64,000 bases of DNA from Aliivibrio salmonicida LFI1238 (GTDB taxonomy: Bacteria > Pseudomonadota > Gammaproteobacteria > Enterobacterales > Vibrionaceae). This document shows, one piece after another, positions 7,600 to 16,066 of the stretch (position 1 is its first letter; each line of letters opens with the position of its first letter). The stretch covers positions 744,001-808,000 of the forward strand of contig NC_011313.1 of assembly GCF_000196495.1 (NCBI RefSeq). The letters are read 5' to 3'. A model generated the notes under the pieces. It saw only the letters and a list, made by a program, of their open reading frames with translations. It had not been told where the DNA came from and searched no databases. The position numbers were made by a program, and so were the translations under genes.

Positions 7600-9098
7600 A
7601 ATTCGCAATAATCCGTATCGGTTAAATTTTTACAAGGAAAGCGCCACGCTCGATCATCGCGCTCTAGCAGCTGATCGGCTTCTTTTGGTCCCCACGTACC
7701 ACAAGCGTAACCAAATAAAGATTGAGGGTCTTCCTTAAAATCAAGAATTGGCTGTACAAACTTCCAACATGCATTAACGGCGTCACTGCGAGCAAACAGA
7801 GTCGCGTCACCATTAAGTGCATCCATCAACAAACGTTCATACGCTGTCAGCATGTTTGTTTCTGCTAGCGATTGATAATGAAAATCCATCGAAACATCTT
7901 TTACTTTAAAACCAGAACCCGGCTCTTTTAAGCCGAAACGCATCTGAATGCCTTCATCTGGTTGAATACGAATAACCAATTTGTTTTCAGGTGCATCTTT
8001 AGAAAAAACAGGGTGTGGCGTTTTCTTGAAATGTATAACAACTTCAGTCACACGAGTCGGAAGACGTTTACCAGTACGGACATAGAATGGAACCCCATTC
8101 CAACGCCAATTATTAATAAACATTTTCAAACCAACATACGTTTCAGTACGAGAATTATCATCAACACCATGTTCATCACGGTAGCTTGGTAATAAATTAC
8201 CTCGAACTTCTGATTCAGTGTACTGACCCAAAACGAGGTTGTTTCGTAAGTCATCTTCAGAAATTGGTTGTAAACTTTGCAGCACTTTCGCTATTTCATC
8301 ACGCATCGAATCGGCGTTAATAGCTGAAGGCGATTCCATACCAACCATTGCAAGCACTTGTAGCAAATGGTTTTGGAACATATCACGCATTGCACCAGAG
8401 CCATCATAATAACCACCACGCTCTTCAACACCAAGAGATTCTGCACCCGTGATCTCAACATACTCAATGAAATTTCGGTTCCATAATGGCTCAAACATAA
8501 TGTTTGAAAAACGCAATACTAATAAGTTCTGTACGGTTTCTTTACCTAAGTAATGATCAATACGGTAAATTTGATGCTCTTCAAAATACTTATGAATTTC
8601 TTTACCCAGTTGTAACGCAGATTCCAAATCATAACCAAACGGCTTTTCAATGATAAGACGTTTCCAACCATTTGATTCATCGTTAAGGCCATGAGCCGCT
8701 AAACATGCAGGGATAACACCGTACAAACTTGGAGGCGTTGCTAAATAGAAAAGCGTATTTCGTTCTTTTATTTGATATTTATCTGCAATTTCATCTAATT
8801 TGGTTACCAGCAGACCATAGTCTCCTTTGTCAGAAGTATTAATTGCTTGGTAATGAAGGTGTTCACAGAATGCCGTTAACGTTGCAGGATCGGTTTTTTC
8901 CATTTCTTGCAATGATTGTTTCAACTTCTCTCGATATGAATCGTCATCATACTGAGTACGACTTACACCAAGAATAGAAAACGACGCTGGTAATTGATTG
9001 CTAGCATACAGGTGATACAAGGCAGGAATAAGCTTACGATAAGTAAGATCACCAGAAGCACCAAAAATTACGATTGTATTGTAGTCTGAGATTGCCAT
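7596..9098 (-). CDS. zwf: Glucose-6-phosphate 1-dehydrogenase
   Basis: Zwf oxidises glucose 6-phosphate to the lactone with NADP and is the entry enzyme of the oxidative pentose phosphate and Entner-Doudoroff routes. The 500-residue product has the N-terminal dinucleotide-binding GASGDLTYRK motif (residues 13-22), the EKPFGYD segment and the catalytic RIDHYLGKE motif (residues 179-187). Length is normal. It is the first gene of zwf-pgl-gnd; about 150 bases separate it from the adaptor gene at 9249, which is transcribed in the same direction, so zwf probably has its own promoter there (an alternating AT stretch is present around 9130-9160). Confidence 0.97.
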   Translation of the reverse strand: MAISDYNTIVIFGASGDLTYRKLIPALYHLYASNQLPASFSILGVSRTQYDDDSYREKLKQSLQEMEKTDPATLTAFCEHLHYQAINTSDKGDYGLLVTKLDEIADKYQIKERNTLFYLATPPSLYGVIPACLAAHGLNDESNGWKRLIIEKPFGYDLESALQLGKEIHKYFEEHQIYRIDHYLGKETVQNLLVLRFSNIMFEPLWNRNFIEYVEITGAESLGVEERGGYYDGSGAMRDMFQNHLLQVLAMVGMESPSAINADSMRDEIAKVLQSLQPISEDDLRNNLVLGQYTESEVRGNLLPSYRDEHGVDDNSRTETYVGLKMFINNWRWNGVPFYVRTGKRLPTRVTEVVIHFKKTPHPVFSKDAPENKLVIRIQPDEGIQMRFGLKEPGSGFKVKDVSMDFHYQSLAETNMLTAYERLLMDALNGDATLFARSDAVNACWKFVQPILDFKEDPQSLFGYACGTWGPKEADQLLERDDRAWRFPCKNLTDTDYCEL

Positions 9099-9248
9099 TA
9101 TTTTACTATCCGATACAAATCAAGTGAGCAAGTATATTAAAAAGTATATCTTAAGAATGCTAATCATTTCTAACTATTTTATTAATAGGTAAAACCGATG
9201 TGAAATCAAATCATCATCATTCTTATTCGCTCAAGAGTATAATTTGAT

Positions 9249-10295
9249 CTAAAAAGACACTTCAACGGGCATCCCTTCAACCCACTCTCCTTCAAGTAAT
9301 CCGCCTAAAAAGGTTATCTTCACTTTTAATAATGCTTTAGCTCCTTCAAAAGGTTTTGCTAATTGAGGCGGAACTTTTGAGGTTAACCCAATAGAAAAAG
9401 ACACCCTTGCTTTCACCTTCTTTCCATTAGGTAGTGTCACCATCACTTCGGTTCCGAGCTTTGCCTTATCAATATGCTTTGGATCTAAATAGCTAATAAC
9501 AAATGGGGCGACATCAGGTGAAATCGTGACTAAGGGATCTCCTATGCTCACTCTTTGCCCTACCAACGTATTAATATCAATCACTAATCCCATATAAGGT
9601 GCTTTTACGGTAAGCGTCTCTAATTGATTTAGTTTCGTGGTCAAATTTTGATTTAATGCACGAGTTACCTGAGCAACGCCACCGGCTAACTGTCTTTGCT
9701 TATCCGCAATTTTAGCTTGATTTAGAGCAATATAGGCACTAGTTAATGAAGTTTGAGACGCATTATATATACCAATAATAGCGGCATAATCAACCTGAGA
9801 CACTTTTCCCTCGTTAGCGTATTGGTCATAATTCAATTTTATCTTCGTTATTTTTTTCAGATTATATTTTGCGGCTTTAATTGCCGTAAAATAAGGAGAT
9901 AAGTCCTCTTCTGTGTTCTCACTTTGAAAGGCATTCAATTGCATCAACTCTTCTTTTATAAAAAAGATGTCTTTTTCTAATATTGGATCATCCAATTGCA
10001 TAAGCGTTTGATCAAAGAGTACAAATTCACTGTCTTCAACTTCTATCATTTTTACGATGCCATCTTGAGCTGCGGTTAACGTTACGGGACCCGTTGTGAT
10101 AATCCCTGGAGCGACGATAAATAAATACGGTTTTAAAAACGTATACCCCATGATGAAAATTGGACTTAAGATAACAGCTAAAATAAAATACCATCGAATA
10201 CGGTAGCCACCACGCTTTGCTCCGCCATACATTACTTTCATGCCATTATCGGTGGTCGGTCTTTTGCTTTTATCTAAGTGAAATTTAACTTTCAT
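9249..10295 (-). CDS. HlyD-type periplasmic adaptor protein of the GT2/zinc-ribbon cluster
   Basis: The product (348 residues from the ATG at 10293-10295) has a cytoplasmic N-terminus of about 32 residues, one membrane segment (about residues 33-55), a barrel/lipoyl half (GPVTLTAAQDGIVKMIEVEDSEFV), a helical hairpin of about 100 residues and the second lipoyl half (LTVKAPYMGLVIDINTLVGQRVSIGDPLVTI). This is the architecture of HlyD/EmrA adaptors and of the periplasmic part of alginate Alg44. It was the third gene of an operon with 12614-13972 and 11308-12621, but an IS982 element now separates it from the glycosyltransferase. A longer reading, starting at 10325 inside the IS three bases after the transposase stop, adds ten residues. 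In the original arrangement the ATG lay five bases after the glycosyltransferase stop. Confidence 0.8.
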   Translation of the reverse strand: MKVKFHLDKSKRPTTDNGMKVMYGGAKRGGYRIRWYFILAVILSPIFIMGYTFLKPYLFIVAPGIITTGPVTLTAAQDGIVKMIEVEDSEFVLFDQTLMQLDDPILEKDIFFIKEELMQLNAFQSENTEEDLSPYFTAIKAAKYNLKKITKIKLNYDQYANEGKVSQVDYAAIIGIYNASQTSLTSAYIALNQAKIADKQRQLAGGVAQVTRALNQNLTTKLNQLETLTVKAPYMGLVIDINTLVGQRVSIGDPLVTISPDVAPFVISYLDPKHIDKAKLGTEVMVTLPNGKKVKARVSFSIGLTSKVPPQLAKPFEGAKALLKVKITFLGGLLEGEWVEGMPVEVSF

Positions 10296-10303
10296 GATAA
10301 TTA

Positions 10304-11304
10304 ACCTGAATTCTGGATAAAACATGCTTTAAGCGAGGATTAGTTCAAATTCACATTCTGATAGCTTAATTCGTGGCTTTTGTTTTTTTAAACAATAAGC
10401 CACAACGCCTGAAATTACATTTAGCATGAAACCAGTCACGCTACGATGACGGCTATGTTCAATTTGAGAGATATTCTTCAATTGGTCATTTATCGTTTCG
10501 ATAATGTATCTCTTTGATAACATAGCCTTATCAAAAGCACTTATCTCTTTTGCTTTCATGTTTTTTCGCGAGGTAGTCACTAAATCGACATCAGAGTTCT
10601 TTAAGCTCTCACTCAACTTTTTACCTATGTACCCTTTATCAGCGTACAATTTCCCCGAGAGTTCTTTGCATAAATCAGGTACAGGAGTCCTATCATTTAC
10701 ATTGCCAGCTGTGATTTTCAGCGAAATAATTTCTCCAAGATGGTTAATCAATAAATGAAGTTTGAAGCCGAAAAACCATCCCATGGTACCTTTTCCTCTT
10801 TTCGCAACACCATCAAAGACTTTATGGCGAGGAATTCGAATGTTATGGCATACTTTAAGACTCGTGGAGTCAACAAAAGCAATGCCAGTCGGCTTACCTT
10901 TGATAGATTGAAAATAGGCACACATTGGGGCGATTAGGCTAGGCATTTTGCTCACAAATCGAGTGTAGCTAAGTAAATTTGGAAAGTATCCTTTCCAATA
11001 TTGATGAACTAACCCGATATAGAAGTTCTTGAAATCTCTATGATTTGATTGATGAAAAGCGATGACAATAGTCATACATTCACTAGTAGACATTACTGAC
11101 TGACGTTTTCTTTTTCTCTCACTAGCCTCAACAAGGTATTTTTCCCATTGAGATAAGAATTGATAACAAAAATCATCGACATCACAAAATATATCAACTA
11201 ATTTATTCATCTTGCCCACCTTTTAAAATACGTTCAAATAATTCTTGGTCGAAAGATCTGATCGTTAGGTGGGCAATTAGTTCAGCCTTATCCAGAATTC
11301 AGGT
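10304..11304 (-). mobile_element. IS982-family insertion sequence, complete, 1001 bp
   Basis: Terminal inverted repeats of 17 bp are exact (10304-10320, beginning ACCTGAATTC, and 11288-11304). A six-base target duplication TAATTA flanks the element at 10298-10303 and 11305-11310. The duplicated target includes the glycosyltransferase stop codon, so removing the element and one TAATTA restores a compact operon. The perfect ends, intact transposase and perfect target duplication indicate a recent insertion. Confidence 0.92.
10329..11210 (-). CDS. IS982-family transposase
   Basis: The 293-residue product has the start MNKLVDIFCDVDDFCYQFL and the DDE-type catalytic core of IS982 transposases, with FVDSTSL carrying the first Asp, LYADKGYIGKKL the second, and the late RYIIETINDQLK the Glu. 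The ATG at 11208-11210 is preceded by AAGGTG; a GTG nine bases upstream is less likely. The frame is complete. Its TAA is followed after three bases by an ATG that is in frame with the HlyD-type gene, so ribosomes ending transposase translation could restart there. Confidence 0.9.
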   Translation of the reverse strand: MNKLVDIFCDVDDFCYQFLSQWEKYLVEASERKRKRQSVMSTSECMTIVIAFHQSNHRDFKNFYIGLVHQYWKGYFPNLLSYTRFVSKMPSLIAPMCAYFQSIKGKPTGIAFVDSTSLKVCHNIRIPRHKVFDGVAKRGKGTMGWFFGFKLHLLINHLGEIISLKITAGNVNDRTPVPDLCKELSGKLYADKGYIGKKLSESLKNSDVDLVTTSRKNMKAKEISAFDKAMLSKRYIIETINDQLKNISQIEHSRHRSVTGFMLNVISGVVAYCLKKQKPRIKLSECEFELILA

Positions 11305-11307
11305 TAA

Positions 11308-12621
11308 TTAAAACCTTTTACCTCGTTTAAGTACCCACCACGGAGCCATACTCGACTCTTCGTGACTCCGTCTAACAATTTCATTAACCATTGAAAATGC
11401 GGTAACAAATCTCATAAATAATGCATAAAAAGGATAGATAATTAACCACAACAGCATTTCTCTGTCTTCTTTTACTCTTTCAGAAATAAGACAAAGATAA
11501 ACAAGAAAAGTGAGCGCGATAAAAAATAAATAGATAACGTACAAACAACTGAAAACAGCGAATACAACGGTATTTGGAAAAGAAAGAAAAAGATAAAAAT
11601 TAAATAATGTGATCAATAAAGGCAGAAGAACAGCTTGAAGCACCCCATAAACCAACGTATATAAAAAACTACCCCATCCAAGTAATTTAGGAGTAAGCCC
11701 TTGTTTATGCTTACGAAGGTAAATAAAGAGTAAGTCACCATCCCAACGTAATCGTTGTGACATTAATCCTGTGAATGTTTCCGGAACATCGGTATGACCA
11801 ATCGCTTTGGGAGAAAAATCCAATTCAATATTGCGATAACGACCTTTATATTGTTTTAATCTCATCGTCAGATCCAGATCTTCTCCGGTATGCGTATCCC
11901 ACCCTCCAACTTGTTTGATAATAGAGCGACGAAATGCCCCAAACGCCCCCGATATATTATTAAGTAATCCCCATGTCGCCATTCCTGTTTTACTGGTTTG
12001 CATCGACATCATGTATTCTAATGCTTGCATCTTAGTCCAAAAACTCTCATCACGATTACGAACTCGTAATGCGCCACCACACGCAATCACATTAGGATTT
12101 GAAAACGATTTTGCAAACCGCAATGCAACATCATTATCAAACGACGTATCACCATCGACATTAATCACAAGATCGTTTTTTGCTTCCGCTAATCCTGCAT
12201 TTAAGGTTGAGACTCGTCCTCCCCTTTGCCATTTAGGCAATACTTTTAATGTTCTGTTTTCTCTCGATTGATGTCTGTAAACCCCATTTAACGCCGCATG
12301 ATAAGTCTTTGGGTTCTGTTTCGCCCCATCAACAACGATTAATATTTCAATTTCACCTGGGTATATTTGTTCAGCAAGTGTATCAATCGTTTGGGTAATC
12401 CCATCACCTTCTCTATAACAAGTGATCACAAAGCTTATGGATGGTGACACATTAGCTACCGAATGATTATCACGCCAAGACCAGCGTAAAACACCAATAA
12501 AAACAAACAACATTAACGGGACTTCAACAACCAACATGATGGGTATAAACGTAAGAATAAGTTCCCAATACGCGCCAAGTGTCCCCGTAATGGTATGAAG
12601 CACATATTGAAACTCACCCAT
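11308..12621 (-). CDS. Processive family-2 glycosyltransferase (polysaccharide synthase)
   Basis: The 437-residue membrane protein has the hallmarks of processive GT2 synthases such as cellulose, hyaluronan and alginate (Alg8) synthases: N-terminal membrane segments (residues about 20-45), the VVDGAKQN block, a DxD metal/UDP site (D156, D158), a TGEDLDLT acceptor motif (residues 245-252), a QRLRW motif (289-293), then four C-terminal membrane segments. It polymerises a nucleotide sugar at the inner membrane and threads the chain outward; the substrate cannot be read from the sequence. Its start overlaps the stop of the zinc-ribbon/GGDEF-like gene by eight bases, and the HlyD-type adaptor followed it before an IS982 element inserted right at its stop codon. 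A broken paralogue lies at 1-746. Confidence 0.88.
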   Translation of the reverse strand: MGEFQYVLHTITGTLGAYWELILTFIPIMLVVEVPLMLFVFIGVLRWSWRDNHSVANVSPSISFVITCYREGDGITQTIDTLAEQIYPGEIEILIVVDGAKQNPKTYHAALNGVYRHQSRENRTLKVLPKWQRGGRVSTLNAGLAEAKNDLVINVDGDTSFDNDVALRFAKSFSNPNVIACGGALRVRNRDESFWTKMQALEYMMSMQTSKTGMATWGLLNNISGAFGAFRRSIIKQVGGWDTHTGEDLDLTMRLKQYKGRYRNIELDFSPKAIGHTDVPETFTGLMSQRLRWDGDLLFIYLRKHKQGLTPKLLGWGSFLYTLVYGVLQAVLLPLLITLFNFYLFLSFPNTVVFAVFSCLYVIYLFFIALTFLVYLCLISERVKEDREMLLWLIIYPFYALFMRFVTAFSMVNEIVRRSHEESSMAPWWVLKRGKRF

Positions 12622-13972
12622 GAGCTATGGCCTCAAAATGCGTGGCTAACCATCCTGAAGCATTGTTCTGTAATTGCTTGTCAGGCAAAGACCAGATATA
12701 CACATTAAGATCAATCAGATCCGACTCAATGCTATCCGCAATACCTTTAATTTTATGTTCAATAATCGGACTGGAATCTGTCGGTGTCATTGGCATGAGA
12801 AGTAACAATATCTCATTGTCATACTGGCAACAAATGTCGGTATCTCTTAAAATCCCATTAAAATTATTTGATATTGTATCAATCAATTGCAACCGTTTAA
12901 TTTCACCAAATTGATGAGTATAGTTTTCTATCCCTGACACTTTCACGCCGAGTAAAACATGACTTTGTTCATGCCTAAGCGCTAATTTATTAATCCAAAC
13001 AAGTAAGTTATGAAATGATGTTTTATCGATCAAACCATTGAGCGTTAACTCTTGTTCTACGGCTCGTCTTCCATACACCATTAAATTACTCACTTGCTCT
13101 CCTACTTTAAATTCGTGAATTGGACGAACCACTAAGTCATTAACTTCATTGACAACAAAGCAAGATAAACAACGAACTCTCACGACAGATTCAGAGAAAG
13201 ATAAATGACAATCACCACAATGATAGCGCTCTAATGGTCTATCGTAATCCACACCAATATGACGTAATTTAGTGAAACAATTAGAACATTCTAGTTTCTC
13301 TTTTTTGGTGAAACTTTCTTCTTTATCGATATGACCACATGTAAAACAATGCAGAGAAATGATTTCATCAATATTTATGCTTTTGCATGCGGGACAAGTC
13401 TCAATGTAATTCAAATGCCCACTATTGCATGACGGACATAATCTAATTTTATCGAGTGTTTTTTCTTTCTCTACATACCCCATTTTGTCTGCTAATTGAA
13501 AATAATGATAAGGACTGTCCTCTACTTTTGAATAACAATTAAATAAAGGATAGTTATAAATCGCTTGTTGATCACTTTGGCATATTGGAGATAAACGGCG
13601 ATGAGGAGCTAACCACAACCACGCAAGTAATTTATCCGCAGGTTCCTTTTGAATTAAGGCGAGCTTCTCTTGATGTAATACCCAACGATCTTGGTAATTA
13701 AACGGATTCCAAATACCATCAGATAAATATGGACTCAATAAACTCTCTTGCAATACATACAAAAGTCCATTCCAAATCGGTAAATGAGTATGTAAATACA
13801 GTAAGGCGTTATTTTGATCTTTAGGAGATAACGATAGGATGCAAATCGCAGGGGTTTCTAGTGCCAATTCTTCAATGCTATTAACATAAACAAAGTTAAT
13901 CTCACTTTTATTGATCGGAATATCGTTACCGACAACATAAATAAGTACTTCATTATTAACTTTTGAATTCAT
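12614..13972 (-). CDS. Multi-zinc-ribbon (TackOD1-like) protein with a degenerate GGDEF domain
   Basis: No signal peptide or membrane segment is visible in the 452 residues, so this is a cytoplasmic partner of the downstream polysaccharide synthase. The N-terminal third is an uncharacterised domain. The middle (roughly residues 178-280) holds at least five CxxC pairs (CPSC, CPAC, CFTC, CSNC, CGDC, CLSC), the pattern of tandem zinc ribbons as in the TackOD1 output domain. The C-terminal 150 residues look like a GGDEF domain: the helix after LIDKTSFHNLL, the VSGIENYTHQFGE substrate-helix region, and YDNEILLLL in place of GGDEFLLLL. The active-site glycines are gone, so cyclase activity is not expected; nucleotide binding or a purely structural role is possible. 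It overlaps the glycosyltransferase start, implying coupled synthesis. Confidence 0.7.
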   Translation of the reverse strand: MNSKVNNEVLIYVVGNDIPINKSEINFVYVNSIEELALETPAICILSLSPKDQNNALLYLHTHLPIWNGLLYVLQESLLSPYLSDGIWNPFNYQDRWVLHQEKLALIQKEPADKLLAWLWLAPHRRLSPICQSDQQAIYNYPLFNCYSKVEDSPYHYFQLADKMGYVEKEKTLDKIRLCPSCNSGHLNYIETCPACKSINIDEIISLHCFTCGHIDKEESFTKKEKLECSNCFTKLRHIGVDYDRPLERYHCGDCHLSFSESVVRVRCLSCFVVNEVNDLVVRPIHEFKVGEQVSNLMVYGRRAVEQELTLNGLIDKTSFHNLLVWINKLALRHEQSHVLLGVKVSGIENYTHQFGEIKRLQLIDTISNNFNGILRDTDICCQYDNEILLLLMPMTPTDSSPIIEHKIKGIADSIESDLIDLNVYIWSLPDKQLQNNASGWLATHFEAIAHG

Positions 13973-14061
13973 ACTATTACCTCATAAAATAAGACAATAT
14001 GTAGGTAATCCCTTTACCGTTCATCGTTTAATTATAGCTACACTTTCTCTTTTTACATAAA

Positions 14062-14088
14062 AAAGGCCCCTAATAATTAGGAGCCTTT
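14062..14088. terminator. Terminator downstream of lolE
   Basis: AAAGGCCCCTAA at 14062-14073 pairs with TTAGGAGCCTTT at 14077-14088 with one wobble pair and a three-base loop; on the minus strand it is followed by a T-run. It ends the lolCDE transcript. Confidence 0.8.
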
Positions 14089-14105
14089 GTATAAATCAAA
14101 CGGCC

Positions 14106-15350
14106 TTACTTTGCGCTGAGTACCGCTGCTGGGTGCAATTGACTTGCTTTTCTGGCTGGATACCATGTCGCAATTGAACTTAATAGAATCGCGGTACAAG
14201 TTACAATAGCCACATCGCTCCACACTAATTGTGAAGGTAAGAAATCAACAAAATAGATATCACCCGATAAGAATTGATGACCAACTAAAGATTCAAGCCC
14301 TTTAATCATTGGCGTTAAATTCAATGCAACTAATGATCCCAACAAGGAGCCTGCGATACTCCCCGTCACACCAGAGAAAATACCTTGGCAGACAAAGATG
14401 CGTTTAATTAACCCATCGGTTGCTCCCATTGTTCTTAAAATAGCGATGTCGCCAGAGCGATCTTTTACTGCCATCATTAACGTCGAGACGATATTAAAAC
14501 AAGCCACCCCAATAACTAAAACCATCACAAGGTACATGATTGAGCGTACAAGTTGAATATCTCGGTATAGATAACCATATTTTTGAATCCAGCTACGTAA
14601 ATACACATATTCGGTTAGTGTTCCGCCCACTTCTCTTACTATGTCTTGTGCTTCTAATACATCACTCACCTGCAAAGAAACACCAGAAACGGCTTTACCT
14701 AAATTAATGTATTGTTGTGCATCTTGCAGAGGAATAATCGCTAAACCGTGATCAACTTGCCCACCAAGTGACAATAATCCCACAACTTGCAAACGTTGAC
14801 GCTTTGGTGAACGCAATTGCTTATCGCTGTTCTCGTCAGGGATCAACGCCGTGATCCAATCTCCAACATTAACGTTTAAGGTATCCGCAACGCCTTTCCC
14901 TAAAATCACACTTTGCTTATGGGCGGAAAACGACTCCCAAGCCCCTTTATTAATGTATTCAGGTAACTTAGATACTGAAGTTTCCAAGACAGGATCAACC
15001 CCTCTCACTTCAACCGCTTTTAATTTACTGCCTCTTTCTAATAACGCAGTAAAACGAACATAAGGTGCGGCCCCTGTCACTTTAGGGTGCTGCTTGGCTT
15101 GCTGCATCATAGTTTGCCAATCTGTGATCGGGTTTTTTACCCCTTCAAGCTCAGCATGAGGAATAACCGACAACACTCGATTCTGCAACTCTCGTTCAAA
15201 TCCATTCATGGCAGAAAGACCAATAATGATCACCGCCACGCCAATCGCAATGCCTAGCGTTGAAGAGATTGAAATGAACGACACCATTTTATTGCGTTGC
15301 TTTGCTCGAGCAAAACGACCTCCAATAAAGAGAGAAAGCGGAGAGAACAT
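14106..15350 (-). CDS. lolE: Lipoprotein-releasing ABC transporter permease LolE
   Basis: LolE with LolC and the LolD ATPase extracts outer-membrane lipoproteins from the inner membrane and passes them to LolA. The 414-residue product has the family N-terminus (PLSLFIGGRFARAKQRNKMVSFIS), a first membrane segment near residue 30, a large periplasmic domain, and three C-terminal membrane segments typical of FtsX/MacB-type permeases. It starts at the last bases of lolD (one shared base), so the three genes form one operon lolC-lolD-lolE. The last-gene position and closer similarity to LolE than LolC decide the name. Confidence 0.93.
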   Translation of the reverse strand: MFSPLSLFIGGRFARAKQRNKMVSFISISSTLGIAIGVAVIIIGLSAMNGFERELQNRVLSVIPHAELEGVKNPITDWQTMMQQAKQHPKVTGAAPYVRFTALLERGSKLKAVEVRGVDPVLETSVSKLPEYINKGAWESFSAHKQSVILGKGVADTLNVNVGDWITALIPDENSDKQLRSPKRQRLQVVGLLSLGGQVDHGLAIIPLQDAQQYINLGKAVSGVSLQVSDVLEAQDIVREVGGTLTEYVYLRSWIQKYGYLYRDIQLVRSIMYLVMVLVIGVACFNIVSTLMMAVKDRSGDIAILRTMGATDGLIKRIFVCQGIFSGVTGSIAGSLLGSLVALNLTPMIKGLESLVGHQFLSGDIYFVDFLPSQLVWSDVAIVTCTAILLSSIATWYPARKASQLHPAAVLSAK

Positions 15351-16066
15351 TACGACTCCTGGTCTTGAACTAGATTAGAGCGAACCGTTTCAGTAATAAA
15401 ACGGCCATCTTGCATACTTAATTGCTTATCCAATTTAGCAGCCAAAGCCGTATCATGAGTAACCACTAAAAATGCAGTGCCTGACTCTTGATTCAACTCA
15501 CGCATGAGATTATAAATATCCAATGCCGTTTGATGGTCCAAGTTACCGGTAGGTTCATCAGCTAATACCAGAGCAGGTTTATTCACTAAGGCACGTGCAA
15601 TCGCAACACGTTGGCGTTCGCCACCAGAAAGTTCAGATGGACGGTGCTCAATACGATGAGCAAGACCCACTTTTTCAAGCAATTTTGTCGCTCTTTTCGT
15701 TGCTTCTTTCTTATTAATACCACCGATTAATAACGGCATCGCTACATTCTCTAGTGCACTGAAATCAGAAAGAAGGTGATGAAATTGATACACAAACCCA
15801 ATATGTTGGTTACGGATTTTTGCTTGCTTATTTGCACTCAATTTCGTTAATTCATTGCCTTGGAAATACACCGTACCCGCAGTAGGATCATCAAGCGCAC
15901 CAAGAATGTGAAGTAATGTACTTTTACCGGAACCTGACGAACCAACAATCGCAACTAATTCGCTTTCATTAATTTGAAAATCAACGCCTTTAAGCACTTT
16001 TGTTTCCATCGTGCCTTCTTGGTAAACCTTACGAATGCCCTGACAAACTAATAATGGGTTACTCAT
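15350..16066 (-). CDS. lolD: Lipoprotein-releasing system ATP-binding protein LolD
   Basis: The 238-residue ATPase of the LolCDE complex has the Walker A motif GSSGSGKST, the Q-loop in FVYQFHHLL, the signature LSGGERQRVAIARAL, Walker B LVLADEPTGNLD and the switch His in VVTHD. It powers lipoprotein release at the cytoplasmic face of the inner membrane. The start overlaps the end of lolC by eight bases and its stop overlaps the lolE start, which is the usual compact arrangement. Confidence 0.96.
   Translation of the reverse strand: MSNPLLVCQGIRKVYQEGTMETKVLKGVDFQINESELVAIVGSSGSGKSTLLHILGALDDPTAGTVYFQGNELTKLSANKQAKIRNQHIGFVYQFHHLLSDFSALENVAMPLLIGGINKKEATKRATKLLEKVGLAHRIEHRPSELSGGERQRVAIARALVNKPALVLADEPTGNLDHQTALDIYNLMRELNQESGTAFLVVTHDTALAAKLDKQLSMQDGRFITETVRSNLVQDQES

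Noticed and set aside
10296..10325. Taking the HlyD-type gene to start at 10325
   Set aside because: That ATG and the following ten codons are in the IS982 end and so are not native. They are reported as a possible coupling instead.
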